DNA of 34,689 nt, from contig JAKSVU010000004.1 in assembly GCA_024413465.1 (NCBI GenBank), positions 1-34,689 on the forward strand. The letters run 5' to 3'. Source of the DNA: Alphaproteobacteria bacterium. Its GTDB lineage: Bacteria; Pseudomonadota; Alphaproteobacteria; CAAGCB01; CAG-977. The number at the start of each line of letters is the position of its first letter. Positions within the stretch are counted from its first letter, which is position 1. Shown here piece by piece: positions 17,046 to 27,566 of this stretch. The translations under genes and the position numbers were made by a program. The notes beneath the pieces are model-generated. The model was not told where the DNA came from, did no database searches, and saw only the letters and a list, made by a program, of their open reading frames with translations.

Positions 17046-18875
17046 TTATTCTCTTCTGCCAAAGAGTTTTTCAATATCTTTTAATTTTAATTCAATGTAA
17101 GTTGGTCTGCCATGTATACATTGTCCAGCAAGTGCGTCTTGTTCCATAGATCGGAGAAGGGCATTCATTTCGTCGATCGAAAGTTTTTTTCCGGCGCGAA
17201 CAGAATTATGACAAGCCATTCTTGCAACTACATTTTTTATTTTTTCTGACAAATCTAATGTTTGTTGTTCAAAAATTGTTTGAGCAATATCTGTAATCAG
17301 TTGTTTTGGATCTAATTTTCCTAGGATTGCTGGAATTGCACGTACAATTATGGCATCATTTCCAAAACCATCAAAAATTAAACCTGTTTTTGCAAGTTCT
17401 GATTGATACTTTAAAAGTTCACTTGTTTGTTCTTCTCCTAGTTCAACAGTTTCTGGCATGAGTAGATATTGAGAATCTGCTTGTCCGGAAAAAAGAGCAG
17501 CGTGGATTTTTTCATAAGTTAATCGTTCATGTGCTGCATGTTGATCTATGATAATAATTCCATCTGCCGTTTGTGATACAATATACGTTTCATGTAATTG
17601 AGCTTTTGCTAATCCTAAGGGGGGAAAATCAGGGGATTCTGTTTCCGTTATAGTATCAAATGCATAATTTGTAGGCACTGGCTCTGTTTTTGCAGAATAA
17701 GTTTCGGACGGAGTAAATAGTGGTTTTTGAAAATTATATGAGGATTTTTTTTGTTCAAAAGTTGGATAGCTTTTGGGAGTATTGACATAATGAAATGATG
17801 ATGTCTTATTTTCATCAACTGTATTTTTTTGAAAAATAGAATCTGTTTTTGCTATGGAAAGAGTTTCTTCGGAAAGTGAAGATGATGTTTTACAGCCATT
17901 TGATAAAATAGCTTGTTTAATTGCTGATATAATAATACCTCGAACTTCAGAAGGATTTCTGAAGCGAATTTCAGCTTTTGTTGGGTGAACGTTCATATCA
18001 ACGTCTAATTTAGGAACGTCGATAAATAATACCAATGCTGGAAATCTGTCAGATGGAATAAGTTCTCGATAAGCAGCTTTTATTGCACCTAATAAAACTT
18101 TATCACGGACAGGACGTCTATTAACAAAGAAGAATTGTTCAGCAGAAGTTGCACAATTCAAAGTTGGTAAACTAACACTTCCTATGATTTTAATATCACT
18201 TTGTTGTACAGAAATTGGAAGCATATTTTCACCAAAAGTATCACCTAATATTTGGCAAACTCGTGAAAAAAAGTTATCACATGGCGTATAATGAAGTCGT
18301 TCTTTTTTTTCATCAGAAAGAATGAATTCTACCTTTGGATAAGCCATGGATAAACGATCAATTATTTCTTTAATTGCAGATGTTTCAGCGATGGATGATT
18401 TTAAAAATTTTAAACGAGCTGGAATAGAAAAAAATAAATCTTTAACTTCAATTTTTGTACCACAAGAAAGGACGGAAGGCTCTACTTCACTTTTTTCTCC
18501 AGCAGAAATATGTATTTGCCAAGCAGTGTCAGATCCCCGTTTTCTTGAGGCAATCGTCATTCTGGAAACAGAGGCAATTGACGGGATAGCTTCACCCCTG
18601 AAGCCTAGAAAATCAATATCAAATAAATCATCATTTGGTAATTTTGAGGTTGCATGTCTTTCTGTGCAGAGTGCTAGTTCATCTGCAGTCATTCCATCCC
18701 CGTTATCAATAACAGTGAGAGAAGCTTTGCCGCCATCAGCTAGAATGACTTCAATCCTAGTTGCATTTGCATCTAACGCATTTTCAACCAATTCCTTCAC
18801 AGCGGAAGAAGGTCTTTCTAGAACTTCTCCCGCTGCGATACGATTGATTAAACTTGAAGGTAGAATGCGTAGCAT
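17046..18875 (-). CDS. mutL: DNA mismatch repair protein MutL
   Basis: Couples mismatch recognition by MutS to strand incision. The 609 residues from ATG 18875 have an N-terminal GHKL ATPase domain (NRIAAGEVLERP, DNGDGM, GFRGEAIPSIASVS), a transducer domain ending near HPTKAEIRF, and a divergent linker. The C-terminal domain carries the endonuclease motif DQHA(x)2E(x)4E at about 444-455 and the metal-site motifs ACHNSVRAGK and CIHGRP. It is therefore predicted to nick DNA itself, as expected where MutH is absent. A GTG at 18911 would add 12 non-family residues and overlap pgi. It is last in the minus-strand operon, 10 bases after pgi. Confidence 0.96.
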   Translation of the reverse strand: MLRILPSSLINRIAAGEVLERPSSAVKELVENALDANATRIEVILADGGKASLTVIDNGDGMTADELALCTERHATSKLPNDDLFDIDFLGFRGEAIPSIASVSRMTIASRKRGSDTAWQIHISAGEKSEVEPSVLSCGTKIEVKDLFFSIPARLKFLKSSIAETSAIKEIIDRLSMAYPKVEFILSDEKKERLHYTPCDNFFSRVCQILGDTFGENMLPISVQQSDIKIIGSVSLPTLNCATSAEQFFFVNRRPVRDKVLLGAIKAAYRELIPSDRFPALVLFIDVPKLDVDMNVHPTKAEIRFRNPSEVRGIIISAIKQAILSNGCKTSSSLSEETLSIAKTDSIFQKNTVDENKTSSFHYVNTPKSYPTFEQKKSSYNFQKPLFTPSETYSAKTEPVPTNYAFDTITETESPDFPPLGLAKAQLHETYIVSQTADGIIIIDQHAAHERLTYEKIHAALFSGQADSQYLLMPETVELGEEQTSELLKYQSELAKTGLIFDGFGNDAIIVRAIPAILGKLDPKQLITDIAQTIFEQQTLDLSEKIKNVVARMACHNSVRAGKKLSIDEMNALLRSMEQDALAGQCIHGRPTYIELKLKDIEKLFGRRE

Positions 18876-18876
18876 T

Positions 18877-20544
<1,668 letters not shown>

Positions 20545-20580
20545 TTAAGTTGTACCTAAAAATTTATTGTAAAAACTGCG

Positions 20581-21918
20581 TTATAGATTAACAGGTTTTC
20601 CAACAACTACAAAGAACAATTTTTCAATATTAAATAATTGTTTTATTGCTTTTGTTAAATCTTCAGAAGTAACATCATTTATTCGTTGATTCCTGTTTTT
20701 AAGGAAGTCAATACCTAGATTGTTAAATTGAATAGATGAGAGAGATTCAGCTAATCCTATTGATGAGGTAAAGTTTAAGGCAAAAGATCCTGTCAGATAT
20801 TTTTTTGCATTGTCAAACTCTTCGGAAGTTATTCTTTCTTGACTAAACGAATTCCATTCTTGTTTGACCATTTGAATAAGAGTACTCATTTTTTCATTTG
20901 CAGATGTTGCAATTCCCATGATTAGAGAACTGTGTCTTAAATTTGTAAGCGAAGAAGATATTCCATAAGTTAAACCTTGTTTTTCACGAATTTGTTTAAA
21001 AAGTCGAGAATTAAAAGACCCTGAACCAAATATGTGGTTAGCAATAATGGCTGGATAGTAAAGGGGATCAGTTTGAGATATTCCAGGGGCTCCAAAAATA
21101 ACAGCACTTTGAGCGGATTCAATCCTCAGAACATCTTTTCCTTCATTTGTATCTGAAAGGATATCATCTATTTTTTTCAATTTCGCATGTTTAGGAAGTG
21201 AATCAAATATCTTGGATAATTTCGTTTTTAATTCATTTTTTGTGATATTTCCTACGACGCTAATGTATAGATTATCTTGTGCAAAACGATGTCTGCGTAT
21301 TCTATTGAGGTACATTTTATTTGTTTTTTTTACGCCAGCTGCTGTCGATCCAATCTGTTGATATGGATGTTTATTAAAAACTAGCTTAAAAAAGCGTTTA
21401 TAGGCTAAAGATAAAGGTTTTCCCTTTTCAATTTGTAAAGCAGCAAGGGTGGATGCTTTTTCTTTTGCTAGTGATTTATAATCAAAGCGAGGTGAGTGGA
21501 TTACTTTTTTCAACAAGTAAAATGCCATATCTTTATTTTTTGCAGGCATTTCCATACTAATTTCAATGGAATCAAGACCAGCTGAAGCCGATAGTTCAAT
21601 GGAATTTTCAGATAATATTTGGTGAAATTTTTCAGATTTATATCTTCCCGCTCCGTGATTTAAAAGGTTAGCAAATAATTTTGAAGCACCTTTATACTTG
21701 TAGGGATCTTGAGAAATACCACCTTCAAATATAATGGAAATTGCAATGATTGGTGTTGAATGTTCTTCGATGAGCCAAGCTGTTACACCTTTTTTTGAAG
21801 TTACTTTTTGAATTTCAGGTGTATTAAAAGGAATTGTTTTTGATTGAGGTAAAAAATCCTTTGCATTACAAGAAAATGAAATAAATAAGGAAAAAATAAA
21901 AAGTATAAAGTTATGCAT
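20581..21918 (-). CDS. Non-catalytic M16-family peptidase partner, exported
   Basis: 445 residues with a signal peptide (HNFILFIFSLFISFSCNA, cleavage near 19), so periplasmic. It has the two-domain M16 (pitrilysin/insulinase) fold, including LFKQIREKQGLTYGISS, where the conserved Arg and Tyr of the C-terminal half are kept. At the position of the zinc motif HxxEH it reads KLFANLLNH, without the His-Glu-His set, so it cannot bind catalytic zinc in the normal way. It overlaps the previous gene as TAATG, and catalytic/non-catalytic M16 heterodimers are a known arrangement. It most likely supplies the R/Y half of such a pair. Confidence 0.9.
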   Translation of the reverse strand: MHNFILFIFSLFISFSCNAKDFLPQSKTIPFNTPEIQKVTSKKGVTAWLIEEHSTPIIAISIIFEGGISQDPYKYKGASKLFANLLNHGAGRYKSEKFHQILSENSIELSASAGLDSIEISMEMPAKNKDMAFYLLKKVIHSPRFDYKSLAKEKASTLAALQIEKGKPLSLAYKRFFKLVFNKHPYQQIGSTAAGVKKTNKMYLNRIRRHRFAQDNLYISVVGNITKNELKTKLSKIFDSLPKHAKLKKIDDILSDTNEGKDVLRIESAQSAVIFGAPGISQTDPLYYPAIIANHIFGSGSFNSRLFKQIREKQGLTYGISSSLTNLRHSSLIMGIATSANEKMSTLIQMVKQEWNSFSQERITSEEFDNAKKYLTGSFALNFTSSIGLAESLSSIQFNNLGIDFLKNRNQRINDVTSEDLTKAIKQLFNIEKLFFVVVGKPVNL

Positions 21919-23237
21919 TATTTATTTCCTTCAGGATAAAGGTATGTTGTTGCAGTGGCGGCTCGTTTTTCTAAAAATCTGTAAGCCATCAAAACCTCAG
22001 GTAAAAAAGTGTTTTGAATTTTTTCTGGATATTTTTCGATTTCTTCTGGTGTCATTCCTAAAACCATTAAATATCCTAATGTATTTGCTGTCGTTTCAGG
22101 TGAATCAATTAAAAATTCTAATCCATTTAAAAGTCTTTTTTTTGCAGCTTCTAAAGATTTTTTTGTAATTTTTACACGTTTGTTAATGATTGTGTCAACA
22201 TCTTCAAATTCGGAGGATTCAGGTAAAAGGGATGTAATAGTCAATTCTGCATAATCTTGGCGAAAACCATTATAAGTGTAATTAAGAGATGTTATTTTTT
22301 TCGAATTTATCAATTTTTTATAAATAATTCCAGTATCTGGATTAAATAGAATAGTGGAAAGAATATCAAAAGCTGGAGCTAATTCTTTATTTGATGAAAA
22401 ATAAGATGGGACAACGTAGGTTTTTGTTAAAGTTTTTACTTTTGCCTGTGGATGGCTATATTCTATTGTTGTTTTTGTTTTTTTTATTTCACGGAAATTT
22501 TTCTTTTCTTTAGCTTTTCGATTTGGTGGAATAGAGCCGTAATATTTTTCAGCTAAAGGTCTTAATTCTTCAGGGGTAATATCTCCAGAAACAATCAAAA
22601 ATGCATTTTCAGGAGAATAATTTGTTTTGTAATATTTGTAAGCATCTTCAGCTGTGAGAGAATCCAAATCTGATTTATATCCAATAATAGGCCTGCCATA
22701 TTCATGATTACCCCATAATATTTTATTTCTGAGTTCTTGGACGACCATGTTTGGATTGTTGTCTGTGCGCATTAACCTTTCTTCTTTTACTACGTCCAAT
22801 TCAGGTATAAAATCTTGATCTGAAAAGTTCAGATTAGTCATTCGATCAGCTTCTAAAAACATGACAAGCTCAAGATGTTCTTTTGCAATATTTTGATAGT
22901 ATGCTGTAAAATCGTAGGAGGTAAAAGCATTTTCTATTCCACCGTTGTTATGAACAATTTCGGAGAATTTATTTTTAGGAATAATTTTTGTCCCCTTAAA
23001 CATTAAATGCTCTAATAAATGGGCGATACCTGTTTTATTTATAGGATCGTTTGCAGATCCTGTTTTATAAAAAACCATATGTGTTACAACGGGAGCTCGG
23101 TGATTTTCAATTGCTATTACAGTTAACCCATTATCCAGTACAAAGGTTGTTGAATGGAAAAAATTATCAGCTTTTGTAAATTGAGAAACAAAAGCAATAA
23201 AAAGAAACGTAAAAAAAGGAATTATCCTACGAATCAT
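21918..23237 (-). CDS. Zinc metallopeptidase of family M16, exported
   Basis: 439 residues with an N-terminal signal peptide (FFTFLFIAFVSQFTKA, cleavage near 23). The inverted zinc motif is intact as HLLEH (residues 73-77), and the downstream helix with the third ligand is present (LELVMFLEADRM). It should degrade peptides in the periplasm together with the inactive partner encoded immediately after it. The start codon directly follows the stop of the small lipoprotein gene (TAA|ATG), and the end overlaps the partner's start by one base. The lspA - lipoprotein - M16 - M16 order is conserved in many Alphaproteobacteria. Confidence 0.93.
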   Translation of the reverse strand: MIRRIIPFFTFLFIAFVSQFTKADNFFHSTTFVLDNGLTVIAIENHRAPVVTHMVFYKTGSANDPINKTGIAHLLEHLMFKGTKIIPKNKFSEIVHNNGGIENAFTSYDFTAYYQNIAKEHLELVMFLEADRMTNLNFSDQDFIPELDVVKEERLMRTDNNPNMVVQELRNKILWGNHEYGRPIIGYKSDLDSLTAEDAYKYYKTNYSPENAFLIVSGDITPEELRPLAEKYYGSIPPNRKAKEKKNFREIKKTKTTIEYSHPQAKVKTLTKTYVVPSYFSSNKELAPAFDILSTILFNPDTGIIYKKLINSKKITSLNYTYNGFRQDYAELTITSLLPESSEFEDVDTIINKRVKITKKSLEAAKKRLLNGLEFLIDSPETTANTLGYLMVLGMTPEEIEKYPEKIQNTFLPEVLMAYRFLEKRAATATTYLYPEGNK

Positions 23238-23450
23238 TTACTTTATTTTTGTTGTATCGGCTGATTTTTGTTCAGAAATGGTAGATCTTGAATTTTCCAT
23301 AGTAGGTGCTTCTTCCTTAAAATTTGGAGGAAGCATTAATGTTCTTTGTTCGCGCAATGTAGGAGTTTCTGGACCACGATGATCCCAGTCTTCGTAAGCA
23401 GAACAAGATGCTAATGTTAACAAAATAAAAGTAGTAAATATTTTTTTCAT
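23238..23450 (-). CDS. Small lipoprotein, probably a short DUF3035 (BamF-like) protein
   Basis: 70 residues with a clear lipobox, LLTLASC, modified Cys at 16, so it is a lipoprotein matured by the LspA encoded just upstream. After the anchor, GPETPTLREQRTLMLPPNF resembles the Pro-rich opening segment of DUF3035 lipoproteins, described as BamF in the alphaproteobacterial beta-barrel assembly complex. Position between lspA and the M16 pair fits that family as well. Most family members are longer, so this would be a minimal version. The assignment rests on a short motif plus context. The polar residue next to the lipidated cysteine is Ser, so outer-membrane sorting is expected. Confidence 0.7.
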   Translation of the reverse strand: MKKIFTTFILLTLASCSAYEDWDHRGPETPTLREQRTLMLPPNFKEEAPTMENSRSTISEQKSADTTKIK

Positions 23451-23455
23451 AATGA

Positions 23456-23929
23456 TTAATCCTTGTTTTCTTTATTTTTTGTAAAGAATAAACTATGAAT
23501 TAAAATGATGCAAGCTCCTATACAGATAGCACTATCAGCTATGTTAAAAGCAGGCCAGTGATGATTTTTATAATGGATATCAATGAAATCAATTACAGCC
23601 GTATATAAAACTCGGTCAGTAATATTTCCCAAAGCTCCTCCTAAAATAAGTCCGAAACAGGTCGTAATTTTGTGATTTGTTTCTTTTTTCATCCAAGAAA
23701 AAATCATAAAGCAAATTGAAAGTGAAACAAAAATTAAAATCCAAGGTGTTATTGATGAATTTGAGTGAAACATCGAAAAGCTTACTCCTCGATTCCATGC
23801 AAGAACAAGGTTGAAAAAATCATTTACTTTGTATGGCATAGGGGTGTTCATAAAAAAATGCAAAACGAAATGTTTTGTGATTTGATCAAAAATGATGACA
23901 ATTAAAGCGGTGATTAAACCTTTTTTCAT
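23456..23929 (-). CDS. lspA: Lipoprotein signal peptidase II
   Basis: Inner-membrane aspartic protease that removes the signal peptide of diacylglyceryl-prolipoproteins. The 157 residues have four hydrophobic segments and the family motifs NRGVSF (46-51), GNITDR (101-106) and VIDFID, FNIAD. The catalytic aspartates are D114 and D132. The start overlaps the ribF stop as ATGA, a frequent alphaproteobacterial pairing. A small lipoprotein, a plausible substrate, is encoded five bases downstream. Confidence 0.96.
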   Translation of the reverse strand: MKKGLITALIVIIFDQITKHFVLHFFMNTPMPYKVNDFFNLVLAWNRGVSFSMFHSNSSITPWILIFVSLSICFMIFSWMKKETNHKITTCFGLILGGALGNITDRVLYTAVIDFIDIHYKNHHWPAFNIADSAICIGACIILIHSLFFTKNKENKD

Positions 23930-24843
23930 TTGAGTATCCTTTTTGCTTGTTCAATATCTCTAATAATCTGTATTTTTAATTCATTTAGGTTGTCAAATTT
24001 TTGTTCAGGTCGAATAAAATCATCTAAGAAGACTCTAAGTCGTTTTCCATATAAATCTTGATTGAAGTCAATAATGTGAGCTTCAAGTAAAACACCTTCT
24101 CCTGCGACAGTTGGACGACAACCTATGTTTGCTATGGCTGGATAGTATTTATTATCGATAAGGACTCGTGCGGCATATACGCCTAGTTTTGGAAGAATAG
24201 ATTCATTTGGAGCTATGTTGAGAGTCGGATAACCGATTGTTCTTCCTCTTTTAAAACCATGAATAACATATCCTTCAATTTCAAAAGAATGTCCCATCAA
24301 TTTAAAAGCAGATTTCATATCTCCCATCTTGATAAATGAGCGAATTCGTGATGATGAAATAACCTCATTTGCATCATCTTTTTTTTGTTCAACCGCATGA
24401 ACGGAAATTTCTGGGTATTTTTGCTCTAAAAATTGGATATTTCCTTCTCGATGTTTTCCAAAGGAGTAGTCTTGGCCAACAACAAGAGCGGAGATATGTA
24501 GTTCTTTGATTAAGACATCTTTTACAAAATCATCTGCAGACATATTTGATAAAGTGGAGTTAAATGATAATACAAAAAAAGCATCAATAGGAAGTGTACA
24601 TATAGCACGAACCTTTGAGCGAATTGGTGTAATTCTGAATGTCTGTGTGCCTGGTCTGAAGAAATAAGAAGGATGTGGTTCAAAAGTCATTAAAGCGACG
24701 GGACGATTGAGTTTTTTCCCAAGCTGAACAGCATAATTAATAACAGATCTGTGTCCTAGGTGGAAGCCGTCGAAATTTCCAATGGCAAGAACAGCATTTT
24801 TATATTTTTGAGGTATATTTTTCCACTTATGAAAAAAAATCAT
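23926..24843 (-). CDS. ribF: Bifunctional riboflavin kinase / FAD synthetase
   Basis: Makes FMN from riboflavin and then FAD. The 305 residues have the N-terminal nucleotidyltransferase domain with AIGNFDGFHLGH (about 20-31) and the SSSRIRSFI block (about 165-173). The C-terminal flavokinase domain follows, with GRTIGYPTLNI, GVYAARV and ANIGCRPTV. It is the first gene of the minus-strand run ribF-lspA-lipoprotein-M16-M16-pgi-mutL, with AAGGAT before the start codon. Transcription is divergent from hisZ across a 144-base AT-rich gap. Confidence 0.96.
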   Translation of the reverse strand: MIFFHKWKNIPQKYKNAVLAIGNFDGFHLGHRSVINYAVQLGKKLNRPVALMTFEPHPSYFFRPGTQTFRITPIRSKVRAICTLPIDAFFVLSFNSTLSNMSADDFVKDVLIKELHISALVVGQDYSFGKHREGNIQFLEQKYPEISVHAVEQKKDDANEVISSSRIRSFIKMGDMKSAFKLMGHSFEIEGYVIHGFKRGRTIGYPTLNIAPNESILPKLGVYAARVLIDNKYYPAIANIGCRPTVAGEGVLLEAHIIDFNQDLYGKRLRVFLDDFIRPEQKFDNLNELKIQIIRDIEQAKRILK

Positions 24844-24906
24844 TACTCATCCTTAAAATATCATTTTCGTTCTTTATAAACGAATAAGAATTCAAAGAAA
24901 AATAAA

Positions 24907-24942
24907 ATATTTAAAAAATGGTAAAAAAAACAGTTTAAATAT
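24907..24942. repeat. AT-only inverted repeat between ribF and hisZ
   Basis: ATATTTAAA (24907-24915) and TTTAAATAT (24934-24942) are perfect inverted copies 18 bases apart, inside the divergent ribF/hisZ gap (24844-24987). It could be an operator, but such repeats arise easily in sequence this AT-rich. Confidence 0.3.
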
Positions 24943-24987
24943 CTTTTTAAAAAAGGTAAAAGGGAATAGAGTTTTTAGGAAAAAGCT

Positions 24988-26154
24988 ATGGAAAAAAATG
25001 AAAGTGTTGGATTGTTACCTGTTGGTATAACAGATGTGTTATATCCAAAGGCTAAGTATCAAGCTGATTTAGTCCAAACAATAATTTATTTTTTTTCGTC
25101 GTATGGTTATGAATTGGTTGATCCAGCTTTGGCTGAATACGAAGAAAGTTTACTTGTAAGAAAACATAATGATTTGGCAAAACAAACCTTTAGGATTATT
25201 GATCCATATTCATCAAAAATGATTGGTATTCGAGCAGATATTACTCCGCAAATATCAAGACTGGCAGTGACTAGATTAAAAAATGAACCAAGACCTCTTC
25301 GACTTTGCTATGCAGGGAAGGTTTTGCGTTATTTAGGTGAAAACTTGTATCAGCAAAGACAGTTTTTTCAAGTTGGTGCTGAAATTATTGGTGAGGATAG
25401 TGCAAAAGCTGATAGTGAGGTTATGTTATTAGCATTGCAAATTTTTAAGGATATTGGGATAAAAGGTTTATCCATTGATTTAAATCTGCCAACGATTTTT
25501 CCGTTAATGTGCAAGCAGTTTAATTTTGATGAAGAAGAACAGAAAAAATTAATAAAGTTTATTAATCAAAAAGATTTTTCTAAGACTGATGCGTGCTTGC
25601 TAGAGTTTGGCGAAAGAGGCAGAAAAGCGAGACCGTTTTTTCAGCAATTATTCGATGCATATGGTGATTATGAACGAGTGTTGTGCATTTTAAAAGGTTT
25701 AAATATAAATGATGAAGCAGTCGCAGAATTTCATAGATTGAGAGATGTATGTGCATTGTTGAAAAATAATATGCCAGATTTGAGTATAAATGTGGATGCT
25801 TTGGAGTGTAATGTTTTTGAATATTATCGTGGAATAGTCTTTTCAATCTATAGTCAAGTAAATCAAGTTGAATTAGCGAAAGGGGGCAGATATATTGCTT
25901 CTTTACCAGGTAGCAGAATTGATCCCGCTGTTGGTGTGACGCTAGTGATGGAAAATTTGCTAAAGATCATTAATAAGAATGACAATAGTAAAAGATTGTA
26001 TGTTCCAAAAGAAGTCGGTTTTGAAGAGACTATTCAATTGCGAAAGCAAGGATATACAGTCGTTTGTGGCTTTTCTGAGAATATCAAGGAAGAAGCATGT
26101 CGTTTGGCATGCCAGTTTATTTATGAAAATGGAAATGTTATTCCATGTCATTAA
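24988..26154 (+). CDS. hisZ: ATP phosphoribosyltransferase regulatory subunit HisZ
   Basis: HisZ is a catalytically inactive paralogue of histidyl-tRNA synthetase that activates the short form of HisG, the first enzyme of histidine synthesis. The 388 residues carry the class II synthetase core (DITPQISRLAVTR, RLCYAGKVLRYLG, FFQVGAEIIG, FEYYRGIVFSIY) but no complete HisS anticodon-binding domain. Pairing with purA immediately downstream is usual in Alphaproteobacteria and supports HisZ over HisS, and a genuine hisS is present at 3804. AGGAAA precedes the ATG at 24988. Its presence predicts a short-form hisG elsewhere in the genome. Confidence 0.92.
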   Translation: MEKNESVGLLPVGITDVLYPKAKYQADLVQTIIYFFSSYGYELVDPALAEYEESLLVRKHNDLAKQTFRIIDPYSSKMIGIRADITPQISRLAVTRLKNEPRPLRLCYAGKVLRYLGENLYQQRQFFQVGAEIIGEDSAKADSEVMLLALQIFKDIGIKGLSIDLNLPTIFPLMCKQFNFDEEEQKKLIKFINQKDFSKTDACLLEFGERGRKARPFFQQLFDAYGDYERVLCILKGLNINDEAVAEFHRLRDVCALLKNNMPDLSINVDALECNVFEYYRGIVFSIYSQVNQVELAKGGRYIASLPGSRIDPAVGVTLVMENLLKIINKNDNSKRLYVPKEVGFEETIQLRKQGYTVVCGFSENIKEEACRLACQFIYENGNVIPCH

Positions 26155-26176
26155 CAATAAGGGAGATTTATGAAAT

Positions 26177-27466
26177 ATGACGAATATAGTTGTTATCGGA
26201 GCTCAGTGGGGTGATGAAGGAAAAGGCAAAATCGTTGATTTAATGAGTGAAAAAGCTGATGTCGTTGTCCGATTCCAAGGAGGAAATAATGCAGGTCATA
26301 CATTAGTTGTTGACGGCGTTACTTACAAGTTACAATTATTACCATCAGGGATTGTCCGTGGAAAAACATCCGTGATTGGAAATGGTGTAGTCGTTAATCC
26401 TTGGGGATTGCGTGAAGAAATGAAACGTATTTCAGATTTAGGAACAAAAATTTCTCCAGATGTTTTGAAAATTTCTGATCAAGCTACGTTAATTTTACCT
26501 TTGCATCAGGAATTGGATCATATGAGTGAAGAAGCTGCAGGAAAGGGAAAAATAGGAACAACCGGTAAAGGAATAGGTCCTGCTTATCAGGATAAAGTAG
26601 CTCGTCGTGCTATTCGTGTTGGAGACTTGGCTGAACCAGAAACATTGCGAATGAAAGTTGATAATTTATTGTTGTTCCATAATGGATTAAGAAAAGGTTG
26701 GGGGCAACCACTGATTGATGCAGATGATTTAATGAAACAATTAACTGAAATTGCTGATTTTATTTTGCCGTATGCAGTTCCGGGATGGAAGATTCTGGCT
26801 GATAAAATTGATGAAGGTAAAGCTATATTATTCGAAGGTGCTCAAGCTACGATGTTGGATAATGATTTTGGTACATATCCATTTGTTACATCATCCAATA
26901 CCATTGCTGGTCAAGCAGCTGTTGGTTCTGGTGTCGGTATGAAATATATCGATAAAGTTGTTGGTGTTGTAAAAGCATATACGACACGTGTTGGAGCAGG
27001 TCCATTCCCAACAGAATTATTCGATTCTGATGGTGATCATATTCGTGAAAAGGGACGTGAATATGGGACAGTAACAGGCCGTCCTCGTCGTTGTGGTTGG
27101 TTCGATGCAGTTTTAGTTCGTCAAGCTATTCGTGTAAATGGTATTCATAGTTTGGCAGTAATGAAATTAGATATTTTAGACGAATTCGATGAAATTAAAG
27201 TTTGTGTAGGATATGATTTGGATGGTAAAAAGTTAGATTATTTCCCAATGCAATTTAATGCATCAGCTAATGTAAAACCTATTTATGAAACATTACCAGG
27301 TTGGAAATCTAGTACCTTTGGTGTACGTGATTATGCTAAATTGCCAGAAAATGCGAAGAAATATTTGAAGCGATTAGAAGAATTATTAGGTGTAAAAATT
27401 GGTATGATTTCAACTAGTCCAGAACGTGAGGATACAATAATTATTGAAAATCCATACGAAAATTAG
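26177..27466 (+). CDS. purA: Adenylosuccinate synthetase
   Basis: GTP-dependent first step from IMP to AMP. The 429 residues are full length, with the N-terminal [17 protein letters not shown], the [12 protein letters not shown] block, [18 protein letters not shown] and the C-terminal [17 protein letters not shown]. The start at 26177 is fixed by homology, since [17 protein letters not shown] is the family N-terminus. The GGGAG ribosome binding site, however, is better spaced for an out-of-frame ATG at 26170. It follows hisZ after 22 bases and ends before a long hairpin terminator. Confidence 0.97.
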   Translation: MTNIVVIGAQWGDEGKGKIVDLMSEKADVVVRFQGGNNAGHTLVVDGVTYKLQLLPSGIVRGKTSVIGNGVVVNPWGLREEMKRISDLGTKISPDVLKISDQATLILPLHQELDHMSEEAAGKGKIGTTGKGIGPAYQDKVARRAIRVGDLAEPETLRMKVDNLLLFHNGLRKGWGQPLIDADDLMKQLTEIADFILPYAVPGWKILADKIDEGKAILFEGAQATMLDNDFGTYPFVTSSNTIAGQAAVGSGVGMKYIDKVVGVVKAYTTRVGAGPFPTELFDSDGDHIREKGREYGTVTGRPRRCGWFDAVLVRQAIRVNGIHSLAVMKLDILDEFDEIKVCVGYDLDGKKLDYFPMQFNASANVKPIYETLPGWKSSTFGVRDYAKLPENAKKYLKRLEELLGVKIGMISTSPEREDTIIIENPYEN

Positions 27467-27474
27467 AAAAGTCT

Positions 27475-27503
27475 TTGATTTTTATAAAATAATTTGATAG
27501 ACT
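27475..27503 (+). promoter_or_regulatory. Promoter of the pseudokinase-like gene
   Basis: TTGATT (27475-27480), 17 bases, TAGACT (27498-27503), with TG one base before the -10 (TTTGATAGACT, an extended -10). It begins only nine bases after the purA stop, and the expected start site falls in the hairpin that follows. Confidence 0.5.
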
Positions 27504-27505
27504 CG

Positions 27506-27546
27506 AAGGAGTTGAGTTGCAAGAAGCAATCAACTCCTTTATTTTT
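27506..27546 (+). terminator. Rho-independent terminator after purA
   Basis: AAGGAGTTG (27506-27514) pairs with CAACTCCTT (27531-27539). The stem continues inward with an A-T pair, one bulged G and TTGC/GCAA, closing on the loop AAGAA. A T-rich tail (27540-27546) follows. Purine-side orientation and T-tail fit termination of the hisZ-purA transcript. Confidence 0.8.
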
Positions 27547-27566
27547 AAAACCATAGGAAGAATACC

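Noticed and set aside
24988-26154. A second histidyl-tRNA synthetase
   Set aside because: It lacks a full anticodon-binding domain and sits directly before purA, the usual place of hisZ; true hisS is at 3804.
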